Of a stretch of DNA of 64,000 bases, positions 18,415-27,883 are shown one piece after another. Made by a program: the position numbers and the translations under genes. This stretch comes from Xanthocytophaga agilis (GTDB lineage Bacteria; Bacteroidota; Bacteroidia; Cytophagales; 172606-1). The DNA lies in assembly GCF_030068605.1 (NCBI RefSeq), contig NZ_JASJOU010000010.1, positions 62,001 through 126,000 on the forward strand. Reading direction: 5' to 3'. The notes beneath the pieces were generated by a model. The model ran no database searches, was not told the DNA's origin, and was given only the letters and a program-made list of their open reading frames with translations. Position 1 is the first letter of the stretch. Every line of letters begins with the position of its first letter.

Positions 18415-18448
18415 CAAGCCTGTACTTATTATAATCATCAAAGAATCT

Positions 18449-19066
18449 ATGACACAGAAATCTGCCTTACGGATTGGAATTACAGGAGGAATGGGTTGTG
18501 GGAAAAGCATTGTGAGCCGTATATTCCATACATTGGGAATACCGGTTTATGATGCTGACTCACGGGCAAAATGGTTAATGAACCATGACCCAGTGCTGAA
18601 AGATAAAATCAGAGAGGCATTTGGTGAAGAATCCTATTCAGAAGATGGTTCTTTCAATAGAAATTATATTACAACCTATGTGTTTCGGGATGAAGAAAAG
18701 GTAAAACAGATGAATAGCCTGGTACACCCACAGGTAGGAATTGATTATAAGAACTGGCAACAAGAATATGCAGCCAGCCCTTATACATTACGGGAAGCAG
18801 CTTTACTTTTTGAAGCAAATGTCTATAAAGATCTGGATGCTGTGATTGTTGTAACAGCACCCTTGGAATTACGTATTCAGCGTATCCTGCAACGTGATCC
18901 ACATCGCACGGAGGCCGATACCCGATCCATCATTGCCAAACAAATGCCTGAAGATGAGAAAGCCCGCCGAGCTGACCATCTTATCAAAAATGATGAAACG
19001 AAATTAATCATTCCTCAGGTGCTGGAACTGCATGCACTTTTTACAAAGCGTTACCTGGACTCTTAA
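18449..19066 (+). CDS. coaE: Dephospho-CoA kinase
   Basis: CoaE phosphorylates dephospho-CoA at the 3'-hydroxyl, the last step of CoA synthesis. The 205-residue protein has the P-loop GITGGMGCGKS (residues about 9-19), the DADSRAKWL substrate segment, HPQVG, and the lid region LRIQRILQRDP with Arg residues. Length is typical. It ends the nusB-coaE row and converges on moaCB with only 13 bp between the stops. Confidence 0.95.
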   Translation: MTQKSALRIGITGGMGCGKSIVSRIFHTLGIPVYDADSRAKWLMNHDPVLKDKIREAFGEESYSEDGSFNRNYITTYVFRDEEKVKQMNSLVHPQVGIDYKNWQQEYAASPYTLREAALLFEANVYKDLDAVIVVTAPLELRIQRILQRDPHRTEADTRSIIAKQMPEDEKARRADHLIKNDETKLIIPQVLELHALFTKRYLDS

Positions 19067-19079
19067 GTCATTCTGTAAA

Positions 19080-20027
19080 TTAGTGGCCTTCGCCTTCAAT
19101 CATATTCCGGCTATGAAATACCTGAGGTACTATAGCATCCAATGATTCCTGTACACCTTTGGTACTACCTGGTAACGTAATAATCAATGATTTACCGGCT
19201 ACCCCAGCTACTCCTCGTGACAGCATGGCTGTAGGAGTACGCATCTGACCATGTACACGGATAGCTTCTGAAATACCTATTGCTTCGCGTTCTATTATAG
19301 CTTTCGCAGCTTCTACAGTGTAATCTTTAGGGCCAAATCCTGTGCCTCCAGTTGTAAAGATAAAGGGAACCTGCTGATCTACCCAATGCTGAAGCTTTGC
19401 TTGAATTTGCTGAACATCGTCAGGGACAATCTGGTAATCGATTGTTTCAATATCAAATCCTGCCAGTATTTCTTTGATTTTTAAACCAGAAAGATCTTCA
19501 CGTTTACCAGAAGCTGTTGTATCTGAACAAACTAATACAGCAGCTGTATTTTTATGAATGAACTTTTTGCGATCAGACTTCCCACCTGTTTTTTTAAGCA
19601 ATTTGACAGACGTAATTTCAATCTCTGTATCATCCAACGGTTTTAGCAAATCATATATAGTGAGGGCAGCTACAGAAACAGCTGTGAGTACTTCCATTTC
19701 TATTCCGGTCCGTCCTATCGATTTGCCTTCACAACAAACAATCACACCATAACGTCCTTGTAAATCCCCGACTTCTTCAGGTTGATTGGCGTTGTCCAGA
19801 TAATCATAAGTGATAGTCATCCCATCTATAGAAACGGGATGGCAATGTGGAATAAGGTTATGAGTATTTTTAGCGGCAAGGAATCCTGCTGCTTTAGCTA
19901 TATCAAATAAATTTCCTTTGGGTAATCTGTCTGCCTTCACCAGATCAAGGGTTTCTTTGCTACACAGTACTATCCCTGTAGCTTTGGCTGTACGAAGAGA
20001 GATTTGTTTGGAAGATATGTCACGCAT
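19080..20027 (-). CDS. moaCB: Bifunctional MoaC-MoaB molybdenum cofactor protein
   Basis: A 315-residue fusion. The N-terminal part (about 1-150) is MoaC, which rearranges the MoaA product to cyclic pyranopterin monophosphate; PHCHPVSIDGMTITYD and GRTGIEMEVLTAVSVAALTI carry its conserved His, Lys/Glu region. The C-terminal part (about 160-315) is MoaB/Mog-like, with the molybdopterin-binding FTTGGTGFGPKDYT and a closing ITLPGSTKGVQESLDAI. The fusion is known in several bacteria. moaA is divergent nearby, and a molybdoenzyme is encoded at 44893. Confidence 0.93.
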   Translation of the reverse strand: MRDISSKQISLRTAKATGIVLCSKETLDLVKADRLPKGNLFDIAKAAGFLAAKNTHNLIPHCHPVSIDGMTITYDYLDNANQPEEVGDLQGRYGVIVCCEGKSIGRTGIEMEVLTAVSVAALTIYDLLKPLDDTEIEITSVKLLKKTGGKSDRKKFIHKNTAAVLVCSDTTASGKREDLSGLKIKEILAGFDIETIDYQIVPDDVQQIQAKLQHWVDQQVPFIFTTGGTGFGPKDYTVEAAKAIIEREAIGISEAIRVHGQMRTPTAMLSRGVAGVAGKSLIITLPGSTKGVQESLDAIVPQVFHSRNMIEGEGH

Positions 20028-20118
20028 AAGATCAAAATCAAATATTTTAATAGAATAAATATACTATCAACAGATACTATTTACTACAAAGTGAAAAAGA
20101 ATCCTTTCGAAGAGTCGT

Positions 20119-20391
20119 TTAAACTGTTATGAGTTTATATACTACATATCCGATCGGGAGTAATTCAAACAGAATCAGGCCTGCGAAAATAACAGATTTA
20201 TGCTGAATTTCTTTTCTGCGGAGATTTATCACAAAAAACTGCAATAGCGCATAGTATATTGTTGCCCCTATCATTATACTCATAAATACAGTATTGCCTT
20301 TTTGTTGAACATCCATCCGACAAAAGTTAAAGAGTATAATAAAACAGGCAACCAGCAGGAACCAGTTATAGTAATAAAGTAGTTTTAACAT
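20119..20391 (-). CDS. Small membrane protein of unknown function
   Basis: A 90-residue protein with three predicted membrane helices (about 5-22, 33-53 and 63-84) joined by short basic loops. I do not recognise a family. The ATG at 20391 (MLKLLYYYNW) is preferred to a TTG at 20412. It lies between moaCB and the divergent moaA, 85 bp from moaA, so it could belong to that locus, but no motif ties it to cofactor synthesis. Confidence 0.6.
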   Translation of the reverse strand: MLKLLYYYNWFLLVACFIILFNFCRMDVQQKGNTVFMSIMIGATIYYALLQFFVINLRRKEIQHKSVIFAGLILFELLPIGYVVYKLITV

Positions 20392-20475
20392 AAAAGTCAC
20401 TGTACTTATCAAAGTAGAATATAAAGAAATGCAAAAAAAATGTAACTTCGTTATTTCATACCAGAAAGAACGCCT

Positions 20476-21459
20476 ATGATTGAAATTACAGATATTTATG
20501 GGAGAGCATTCAAGACCCTGCGGGTAAGTCTGACCAATACCTGTAATCTGGGATGTGTCTATTGTGTGGATGAATCTGACCAGAACCGCTTTCAGAAGCA
20601 GGATATTCTTTCTTCAAATGAGCTTATTACACAAAAAGCCCTTTCTGTTGATGAGTTTATTGAAGTAATCCGTTCGTTACATGAAATACTTGGCCTGGAG
20701 ACTCTCCGGCTAACAGGAGGAGAACCTACCTTATACCGTGACTTGGTTCCACTACTGAAAGGGATCCGGGGAATTGGTATCTCTGCTATAAAAATGACCA
20801 CTAATGGATATCTGCTTAGTCACAAAATTGAGCAGTATGCTGAAGCTGGTCTTACCTCTCTGAATATTTCTCTGGATGCGATAGAACCGGAACCTTTTTT
20901 TCAGATGAGCCGGAGACGTAATATCCAAAAAATTCTGGAAGGTATAATACGAGCTGTAGAACTGGGATTGGAGGTAAAGATTAACTGTGTAGTGATGAAG
21001 GGGCTAAACGAAAATCAGATCATACCTCTACTTAATTTTGCACAAAGATACAATATCCGTATTCGCTTTCTGGAGCTTATGCAAATGGGACATCTGTATG
21101 GTAACTTTGAAGAATACTTTTTCTCAGAACAGGATATTCTGGATGTAATTGCTGCACATACATCTTTTGTAACTTTACCAAGAGATCCCTCTGCTACTGC
21201 TAAATACTGGGAATTAGCAAATGGGTACCAGTTTGGCATTATATCCAATGAATCAGATCCTTTCTGTAATGATTGCAATCGGCTTCGGGTAGATAGCTAT
21301 GGAAATATTTACGGATGTCTAAGTGATAATACTTCTATTCCTGTTCATGAGCATCTGAATGAGCCTGACATAATGGAAGAAAAATTACGGCAGGCTCTGA
21401 GCAAGAAGAAGAAGAAATTTTCCGGAAGTACTCTCTCTATGCTTGCGATTGGAGGTTAA
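20476..21459 (+). CDS. moaA: GTP 3',8-cyclase MoaA
   Basis: A radical-SAM enzyme that starts molybdenum-cofactor synthesis from GTP. In 327 residues it shows the radical-SAM cluster C23-X3-C27-X2-C30 (CNLGCVYC), the SAM-binding GGEP at 81-84, the second 4Fe-4S cluster C264-X2-C267-X13-C281 and the C-terminal double Gly tail (LAIGG) needed for turnover. It pairs with the divergent moaCB; moaD, moaE and moeA are not in the window. Confidence 0.96.
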   Translation: MIEITDIYGRAFKTLRVSLTNTCNLGCVYCVDESDQNRFQKQDILSSNELITQKALSVDEFIEVIRSLHEILGLETLRLTGGEPTLYRDLVPLLKGIRGIGISAIKMTTNGYLLSHKIEQYAEAGLTSLNISLDAIEPEPFFQMSRRRNIQKILEGIIRAVELGLEVKINCVVMKGLNENQIIPLLNFAQRYNIRIRFLELMQMGHLYGNFEEYFFSEQDILDVIAAHTSFVTLPRDPSATAKYWELANGYQFGIISNESDPFCNDCNRLRVDSYGNIYGCLSDNTSIPVHEHLNEPDIMEEKLRQALSKKKKKFSGSTLSMLAIGG

Positions 21460-21477
21460 AGCATCAATCGCATGTAA

Positions 21478-21888
21478 TCAAATCTTTGGAATCAACTGGC
21501 GATTCATTACAATGGCTTCACCAGTAGTTACTACTTTCTGTGTTTCCACTTCGATGATCTTTGTCTCAATTCTGGCGGATGATTTAGGAAGGATTTCCAA
21601 TACAGTAAACACAGCCTGATAGACAACTCCTACTAGCATCGGTTGTACAAACTCCATAGATTGTTTTAGATAGATGCTTCCCTCTCCTGGAAATTGAGTC
21701 CCCAATACTTTAGAGAATACACTTCCTCCCAAAAAGCCATGAATGATAGGTTTACGAAATATGGTTTTTGCAGCAAATTCTGCATCCAGGTGTAAAGGAT
21801 TGGTATCACCTGTAACTGTAGCAAAGGCTTCTACATCTTTCTGTGAAAAAGAAAAGTCATGTGTATATATCTGATTAACCTCTAGCAT
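21478..21888 (-). CDS. MaoC-family (R)-hydratase
   Basis: A 136-residue single hotdog-fold protein. The hydratase 2 motif is clear: FATVTGDTNPLHLDAEFA carries the catalytic Asp and His, followed by FRKPIIHGFLGGSVFSKVLG. Such enzymes hydrate enoyl-CoA (R-specific) or act in lipid metabolism; the substrate is not evident. I chose the ATG at 21888 because a -7 element (TACTTTTG, 21927-21920) lies inside the longer open frame that reaches 21972. Confidence 0.88.
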   Translation of the reverse strand: MLEVNQIYTHDFSFSQKDVEAFATVTGDTNPLHLDAEFAAKTIFRKPIIHGFLGGSVFSKVLGTQFPGEGSIYLKQSMEFVQPMLVGVVYQAVFTVLEILPKSSARIETKIIEVETQKVVTTGEAIVMNRQLIPKI

Positions 21889-21919
21889 ATAACTGTTTCT
21901 GATTTTTAGGTTGAAGGGG

Positions 21920-21957
21920 CAAAAGTAAAAAGTCCTCGTGTAAATAACAGCGAGGAC
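21920..21957 (-). terminator. Terminator of the large sensor gene overlapping a MaoC -7 element
   Basis: Stem GTCCTCG (21932-21938) with CGAGGAC (21951-21957) is followed on the minus strand by TTTTTAC. The same bases then give TACTTTTG (21927-21920), a fitting -7 element for the MaoC gene, so terminator and promoter are packed together. Confidence 0.6.
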
Positions 21958-21986
21958 CTGGATTTTTAACAATTACCGAACCTTAC

Positions 21987-24900
21987 TCAGGCTTTGGTTT
22001 CTGTCTTTTCGTATAGTGCCAGTTTGGCTTTTAATTCTTCAATCTGTTGCAATTGTATTTCTTTATCCTGTATAAGCTCTCCAAATTTTTTATCATTCTG
22101 CAACTTTTCAGTGACATCTTTGGAATATACGGCAATAGCGGTTATAGTACCTTGGGCATTACAGACCGGTACATAATTGATAATCAAATGGATTGGATTA
22201 CCTTGAATTACCATTTCAATATATTCTTCAAACTGTTCACCTGAGAAAGCTCTTTCATATCTGGCTTTTTCTTCTGCATTGTTCAAGAATCCTAGGATGT
22301 CAAAACCTTTTTCCATCTTTATGCCCATCTCCTCAAACTTAGTTGCAAATACTTTATTGAAAAAAAGTATTTTGTAATACCCATCAATAATTGCAATGGA
22401 ATCAGTACTCACATCAATGATATTGGTTAGACATCTTTCTTTTTCCTGTACTTCCATAAGCATCCTATGCATTTCCTCCTGTGTTGCCGAAAGCTCTTCC
22501 ATATTCTGACGTAATTCCTCTTCCTGAGCTTTGAGTTCTTCTGCTTGGCTTTGTGCTTCTTCCAATAACCTTTCGGCCTGTTGTTTGGCTATGATGGTTT
22601 CAGTTACTTCTTTAGCAAAAACAGCCGCAGCAACAACATTGCCTCCATCATCTCGTAATGGGCTATACGTTTGCACAAAATATTGTTCTTTGCCGTTCTC
22701 TTGTTCGAATTTCTCCACGATCTCAAAGAACTCGCCATTCAATGCACGGTCATAGTATTTCTTGTAAACAGATTTTTGTTTCTCATTAAAGATGCTGAGG
22801 ATGTCAAATCCTTTTCCAACTTCTATACCTGCTGCTCTGTATGTTTTCTTTATAAGTTCATTAGCCAGAACAACCTTATACTCCCGATCTACAGTAAGGA
22901 TAGAGTCGTTTGTTGCATCAACCAGATCATTCATGAAGGCTTCCTTCTCTTGTACGTCTTTTAAGATCCGGTGTAATTCTTCTCTTTGTGAATTAAGCTC
23001 TTCTGTTTGTTCCTGGCTTTCTTTCAACAATTGTTCTGTTTGTTGTTGCAGTTTCAATCGGTTGGTAATATCATGAGCAATCAAACTTACACCAATGATA
23101 TTGCCTGTAGCATCTTTTAACGGATTAAATGATACCTGGAAGTCCAGATCAAAATGATGGCGGTGTGGAACATCCACTTTTTCACCGCCAAATGCTTTGA
23201 GATATGGCGCTTTAAACCTTCTCTCCTCTTCTTCTCCTTTTTGTCTTGCCATCTCCAGAAGGTCTGAACCTGCTTCTACAGGGAAACCGTATTTTCCAAA
23301 TTTTTCCTTAAAGGCACTATTAGCCAGCACAATTTTGAAATCCTGATCAATGGTTAGCAAGCTGTCTGGAAGCCCTTCAATAATATCGTTGTAATACGTC
23401 TTCTGATCATTGATTTTTTGAAGTTGCTTAGCCATCTCTTCCTGATTACCAGAAAGCTCTTCCATACTCTGACGTAATACTTCTTCTTGAGCCTGAAGCA
23501 TTTCTGCTTGTTCGCTAGCTGCATTTTTGGCTTTTGTAATTTCTGTTACATCCTGAGCAAATATGGCAATAGAAATAACTTCACTGTGTTCATTTTGAAT
23601 AGGAGTGAAGGTAAAGTTAATATACCTATCCATATCCTGAAACTGATAGTGCTCATGAAGTTCTACTGTTTCACCTGCAAAGGCACGGGCATAAATAGCT
23701 TTGTGTTTCGGTTGTTCTTCGGGTGCAAGCAGAGTTGTGATATCAAATCCTTTGTCAACCTCAAATCCCATGTGTTTGTAATTTGCTTTCAATGCAGCAT
23801 TGCTACTAATCACCTTCAGATTTTTATCGATAGTAACAATCATATCTTTGGATACATCCAGAATAGTAGACATATACCGTTCTTTCTCCTGCACTTGAGT
23901 CATTACCAGACGCATCTCCTCCTGGGTTGCCTCTAGTTCTTCCATATTCTGGCGCAACTCTTCCTCTTGTGCTTTGAGTTCTTCCGTCTGACTCTGAGCC
24001 TCTTCCAATAATCTTTCAGCTTGTTGTTTGGCTACAACCATTTCAGTAATGTCTTTTCCAAAAATAGCTGCAGCTACAATTTGTCCTTCGTCATTGCGGA
24101 TAGGGCTATATGTAAGTGAAAAATGCTGGATAACTTTGTTCAGTTCATATTTCTCTATTACTTCAAAGAATTCCCCTCCTAATGCTCGTTGATAATATCC
24201 TCTGTAGACGGGTTTTTGCTCATCTGTAAATACATCCAGAATTGGGAACCCTTTTTCAACATGTATGCCATATGGCTTGTATGTATCCTGAATCTGTTTG
24301 TTGCAAACAATTACTTTATAGTCATGATCAATTGTGAGGATAGAATCATTTGTAGAAGAGATCAGATCGCTCATAAATGCTTCTTTTTCCTGCACTTCTT
24401 TCAAGATTCTTTGCACTTCCTCCTGGGTAGCAGCCAGTTCTTCGAGATTCTGACGCATTTCTTCCTCCTGTGATTTCATTGCTTCCGTCATTTGCTGACT
24501 CTGTACCAACAGGCGATTCGTACGATCTACTACTCTGGCATTTGAGAACGTGGAAGCAATACTCTCCGCTACCTTTTCCGCAAACTGAATCTCATGTGGC
24601 TGAAAATCGTGAAAAGACGCAATTTCAATGACTCCTTCTATTTTGCTTTCTACTTTCAGTGGAATTAATAACAAGTATTTTGGGTTAGAATCTCCAAGTC
24701 CTGAGGTAATGCGGAGATAATGATCCGGAATATCTCTTAGATATGTGGTCATTCCTTCCAACCATACCTGGCCAATCAAACCCTGACCTGGCAGTATTTC
24801 TTTCTCCTGAAATTTCTTACGGTTATAAGCATAACAGGATTTGAGTTGTAGATAAGGATTAGGAGTATCTTCATTTTCAATAATGAATAGACCGCCTTGG

Positions 24901-25982
24901 TTAGCGTTCATATATTTAACCATCTGTTGGATGATCTTATCTGATAAGATATTCAGATCATTACTACTACGTAGAATATCTCCGAAATGAGCAAAGCCTT
25001 CGTTGGCCCAAAAACGTTTTTTCTCTTCTGCAGATACTTTTTTCAATCCTTCACGCATTTGGGAGAGAGAAGTCCCCAAGTCTCCTTCGTCATCAAAGAC
25101 GCTGATATTATTGTCAAAGTCTCCTTTTCCGACATAGAGGGCAAATTCTTTGATCTCACGAAGATTACCAGACAATATATTGAGTTCTTTAATAATAGTA
25201 TTCAGTTCATCCTGAGATGCGGGAATTTCTTCAGGCAAATTTCCTTTACTTAGTTCACGAAGATATTCTTTTAATGAACGAATACGGGTGAGTACACCCA
25301 CAATCATGAAGAAACCAATAAAGTAGGCAAGCACAAACGACAGGATTACATATACTGGAACCAACCAGCGTAGACGACTCTCTACCCAACCTATTTCTGT
25401 TTGTGCACGTTCAATCTCTCTGGACTGTATTTCTTCGTTTCTTCTAACTGAGGCAACCAATGCATTTACAGATGGCTGAACAGTTTCGCTATACATCTTT
25501 TGGGCTGCAGCACTATCTACAGGTTGTTTCAGTGCAACCTGTAATTGATTGTATTCATTTGAAATCTGAACAAGCAAACTTTTCTCTTCAGCTTTTAAGC
25601 ACTTATTGGAAAGATTGATTAGACTATCTCTGGATGCAACAGCAGATTGTTGCAGTTGTTGCACTTCTGCCTCATCAATCGTTTCCTGAAAAATATTCTT
25701 TTGCTGCCAGGCAATGACAAGTCCTTTACTGGAAGATTGTAATTTGGAAGAGTACCTATGAGCATCTGTCGCTACAGTGAGTGCATACTTGCTTTGCTGA
25801 ATAGCGGAACGCCATTGCAGGTTAGTAAGTATCACCAATATAATTGCAACACTGCCCAACGAAAGAAAACCGATTGTCAGCTTTCCCTGAATAGTGTTAT
25901 AGTTCAAATTGAAGTAATAACGGATATAATGCGAAAGCCCTTTATCCGACTTCTTAGTAGAATTATCCTTTACCTGTTCCAT
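21987..25982 (-). CDS. Membrane sensor with GAF and five PAS domains, no kinase domain
   Basis: A 1331-residue membrane protein. In order: helix 1 (about 35-54), an extracytoplasmic helical sensor (55-205), helix 2 (about 208-232), a HAMP-like helical region (233-320), a GAF domain (about 345-490), then five PAS domains, each introduced by a Glu/Gln-rich coiled coil (AQEEELRQNMEELEATQEEM and variants). Each PAS holds the same signature (TIDHDYKVIVCNK, TIDKNLKVISSNA, TIDQDFKIVLANS, TVDREYKVVLANE, IIDGYYKILFFNK). I find no HisKA, HATPase, GGDEF, methyl-accepting or phosphatase domain; it ends in a short coiled coil. It may signal through partner proteins. A shorter relative is encoded at 34394. 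A MaoC gene follows and hslU lies upstream. Confidence 0.85.
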   Translation of the reverse strand: MEQVKDNSTKKSDKGLSHYIRYYFNLNYNTIQGKLTIGFLSLGSVAIILVILTNLQWRSAIQQSKYALTVATDAHRYSSKLQSSSKGLVIAWQQKNIFQETIDEAEVQQLQQSAVASRDSLINLSNKCLKAEEKSLLVQISNEYNQLQVALKQPVDSAAAQKMYSETVQPSVNALVASVRRNEEIQSREIERAQTEIGWVESRLRWLVPVYVILSFVLAYFIGFFMIVGVLTRIRSLKEYLRELSKGNLPEEIPASQDELNTIIKELNILSGNLREIKEFALYVGKGDFDNNISVFDDEGDLGTSLSQMREGLKKVSAEEKKRFWANEGFAHFGDILRSSNDLNILSDKIIQQMVKYMNANQGGLFIIENEDTPNPYLQLKSCYAYNRKKFQEKEILPGQGLIGQVWLEGMTTYLRDIPDHYLRITSGLGDSNPKYLLLIPLKVESKIEGVIEIASFHDFQPHEIQFAEKVAESIASTFSNARVVDRTNRLLVQSQQMTEAMKSQEEEMRQNLEELAATQEEVQRILKEVQEKEAFMSDLISSTNDSILTIDHDYKVIVCNKQIQDTYKPYGIHVEKGFPILDVFTDEQKPVYRGYYQRALGGEFFEVIEKYELNKVIQHFSLTYSPIRNDEGQIVAAAIFGKDITEMVVAKQQAERLLEEAQSQTEELKAQEEELRQNMEELEATQEEMRLVMTQVQEKERYMSTILDVSKDMIVTIDKNLKVISSNAALKANYKHMGFEVDKGFDITTLLAPEEQPKHKAIYARAFAGETVELHEHYQFQDMDRYINFTFTPIQNEHSEVISIAIFAQDVTEITKAKNAASEQAEMLQAQEEVLRQSMEELSGNQEEMAKQLQKINDQKTYYNDIIEGLPDSLLTIDQDFKIVLANSAFKEKFGKYGFPVEAGSDLLEMARQKGEEEERRFKAPYLKAFGGEKVDVPHRHHFDLDFQVSFNPLKDATGNIIGVSLIAHDITNRLKLQQQTEQLLKESQEQTEELNSQREELHRILKDVQEKEAFMNDLVDATNDSILTVDREYKVVLANELIKKTYRAAGIEVGKGFDILSIFNEKQKSVYKKYYDRALNGEFFEIVEKFEQENGKEQYFVQTYSPLRDDGGNVVAAAVFAKEVTETIIAKQQAERLLEEAQSQAEELKAQEEELRQNMEELSATQEEMHRMLMEVQEKERCLTNIIDVSTDSIAIIDGYYKILFFNKVFATKFEEMGIKMEKGFDILGFLNNAEEKARYERAFSGEQFEEYIEMVIQGNPIHLIINYVPVCNAQGTITAIAVYSKDVTEKLQNDKKFGELIQDKEIQLQQIEELKAKLALYEKTETKA

Positions 25983-26400
25983 GTCAATGTATTCATAATA
26001 ACAATAAGCCTATAAAATAGCATGGGCAAAATTACAGGATACGGCACTGGAGTTTGATAACATTTAGGGGGAAATCCTACAAGTGAGACATTCGTAAAGA
26101 AATGATAGTAAGGGTATTCTATAGTAGATAAACACAGGGTAAAATACATTTTTCTTATATGTAACCTGGCATTGTTTTAAGCCTTTACACTATTTGGTGA
26201 AAGTGTACAAAATCCCGAAAATACAAAAGCCTCTCCTGAATAAGAGAGGCTTTTGTATGATAAAATTTGTGTATTAAATCAATAAGTACTTTTAGCAAAA
26301 GAGCTTATGCGTTTTTTCAGATGTCAGTTAGTTATATCGGCAAAATTTATCAATATGCTAACTGAATAGTACATCTGTCCAGTTCTTATGCAAAGCTACA
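25983..26400. other. Intergenic region between the large sensor and hslU
   Basis: No gene is seen. It contains the hslU terminator (26221-26258) and, on the minus strand, TAATTTTG (26034-26027), a plausible -7 element 45 bp before the sensor start; no clear -33 partner is present. Confidence 0.45.
26221..26258 (-). terminator. hslU terminator
   Basis: Perfect 15-bp arms ATACAAAAGCCTCTC and GAGAGGCTTTTGTAT with an 8-nt loop, followed on the minus strand by TTTCGGGATTTTG. Confidence 0.75.
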
Positions 26401-27768
26401 TTATAAAATATACTGACTTAAGTCTCTGTTTTTCACCAGACCGGAAAGCCTTTCATCCACTAATTGTGCATTTACCACAATCTTTGCATTAGCTCCAATT
26501 ACATCTGGTATGTCAAAAAGGAATTCGTTTAGTAAGTGACTCATTACTGTATGCAGACGTCTCGCGCCAATATTCTCAACTTCTGAGTTGATACGAAATG
26601 CAATTTCTGCGATTTGCATCAATGCATCATCCTGAAACGTGAGTTCAACACTTTCTGCTGCCAACATTGCCTCGTACTGTTTGGTCAATGCATTTTTAGG
26701 CTCTTTTAGAATATGGTAGAAATCATCTTTGGTTAAGCTTTGTAATTCTACCCGAATTGGGAACCGACCTTGTAACTCAGGAATCAGATCTGAAGGCTTG
26801 GAGACATGAAAGGCTCCTGCAGCAATAAATAAAATATGGTCAGTATTGATTAATCCGTACTTGGTGTTGACCGCACTCCCCTCTACAATAGGGAGCAGAT
26901 CTCGCTGCACACCCTCACGGCTTACATCCGGTCCACCGCTACCCCGACTGGAAGATGCAATCTTATCTATTTCATCAATAAATATAATACCTACATTCTC
27001 TGCTTTCCGGATAGCTTCTTCCTTTACTTCATCCATATCAATCAACTTGGCAGATTCTTCTTCCAGTAAAATCTTTCTCGCTTCTGCAATAGTGACTTTT
27101 CGTTTTTTTGCTTTTTTAGGCATCATGCCTGACAACATCTCTTGCAGATTCATCATTGTCATGTCATCCATGCCAGGTCCCACCATACCAATTTGAGCTC
27201 CGGCTTGCTGTACATCAATCTCGATCTTACGGTCATCCAGTTCTCCACGTTGTAACTTATCCCGAAAATTCTGACGGGTTCTTTCGTTTAGCTCATGATC
27301 AGATTTGGGTTCATCATTGGTATTGCCTGAGAATCCAAAAGAAGGCTGTTTCATCGGAGGAATCAGTGCATCCAGAATAATGTCCTCAACCATTTGAGAA
27401 GCCCGGCCCTTTACATCTTCTTTTTTTCGTGCCTTCACCATCTGTACTGATTGTTCAACCAGATCACGCACCATACTTTCCACGTCCCGGCCTACATAGC
27501 CTACTTCCGTAAATTTAGAGGCTTCTACTTTTGTAAATGGAGCATCTGCTACCTTAGCCAGGCGTCGGGCAATTTCTGTCTTTCCTACACCGGTGGCACC
27601 TATCATCAGAATATTATTAGGGATGATATCTTGTTGAATTGATTCCGGAGCATTCATTCGCCGCCAACGGTTACGTAAAGCAATCGCTACATTCCGTTTT
27701 GCATCATGTTGCCCTACAATATATTTGTCTAGTTCAGCAACTATTTGTCTGGGAGTGAGATAATTCAT
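26401..27768 (-). CDS. hslU: ATP-dependent protease ATPase subunit HslU
   Basis: HslU unfolds substrates for the HslV peptidase. The 455-residue AAA+ protein has Walker A GATGVGKT (57-64), pore motif GYVGRD, an intermediate (I) domain (about 115-235), Walker B IIFIDEIDK and sensor-1/2 region, and ends SQYIL, the C-terminal hook that inserts into HslV. It lies 115 bp downstream of porQ on the same strand. The partner hslV is not in the window. Confidence 0.95.
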   Translation of the reverse strand: MNYLTPRQIVAELDKYIVGQHDAKRNVAIALRNRWRRMNAPESIQQDIIPNNILMIGATGVGKTEIARRLAKVADAPFTKVEASKFTEVGYVGRDVESMVRDLVEQSVQMVKARKKEDVKGRASQMVEDIILDALIPPMKQPSFGFSGNTNDEPKSDHELNERTRQNFRDKLQRGELDDRKIEIDVQQAGAQIGMVGPGMDDMTMMNLQEMLSGMMPKKAKKRKVTIAEARKILLEEESAKLIDMDEVKEEAIRKAENVGIIFIDEIDKIASSSRGSGGPDVSREGVQRDLLPIVEGSAVNTKYGLINTDHILFIAAGAFHVSKPSDLIPELQGRFPIRVELQSLTKDDFYHILKEPKNALTKQYEAMLAAESVELTFQDDALMQIAEIAFRINSEVENIGARRLHTVMSHLLNEFLFDIPDVIGANAKIVVNAQLVDERLSGLVKNRDLSQYIL

Positions 27769-27883
27769 TCAATTAAGAATTAAAAATGAGTTTACTATAT
27801 ATAACTGTTCCTGATCAGGAATATCGTCTGTTAACTAAAAGACGAATAAGAATGTTTTTCATTGTATGGAGCATTTTAATTAC

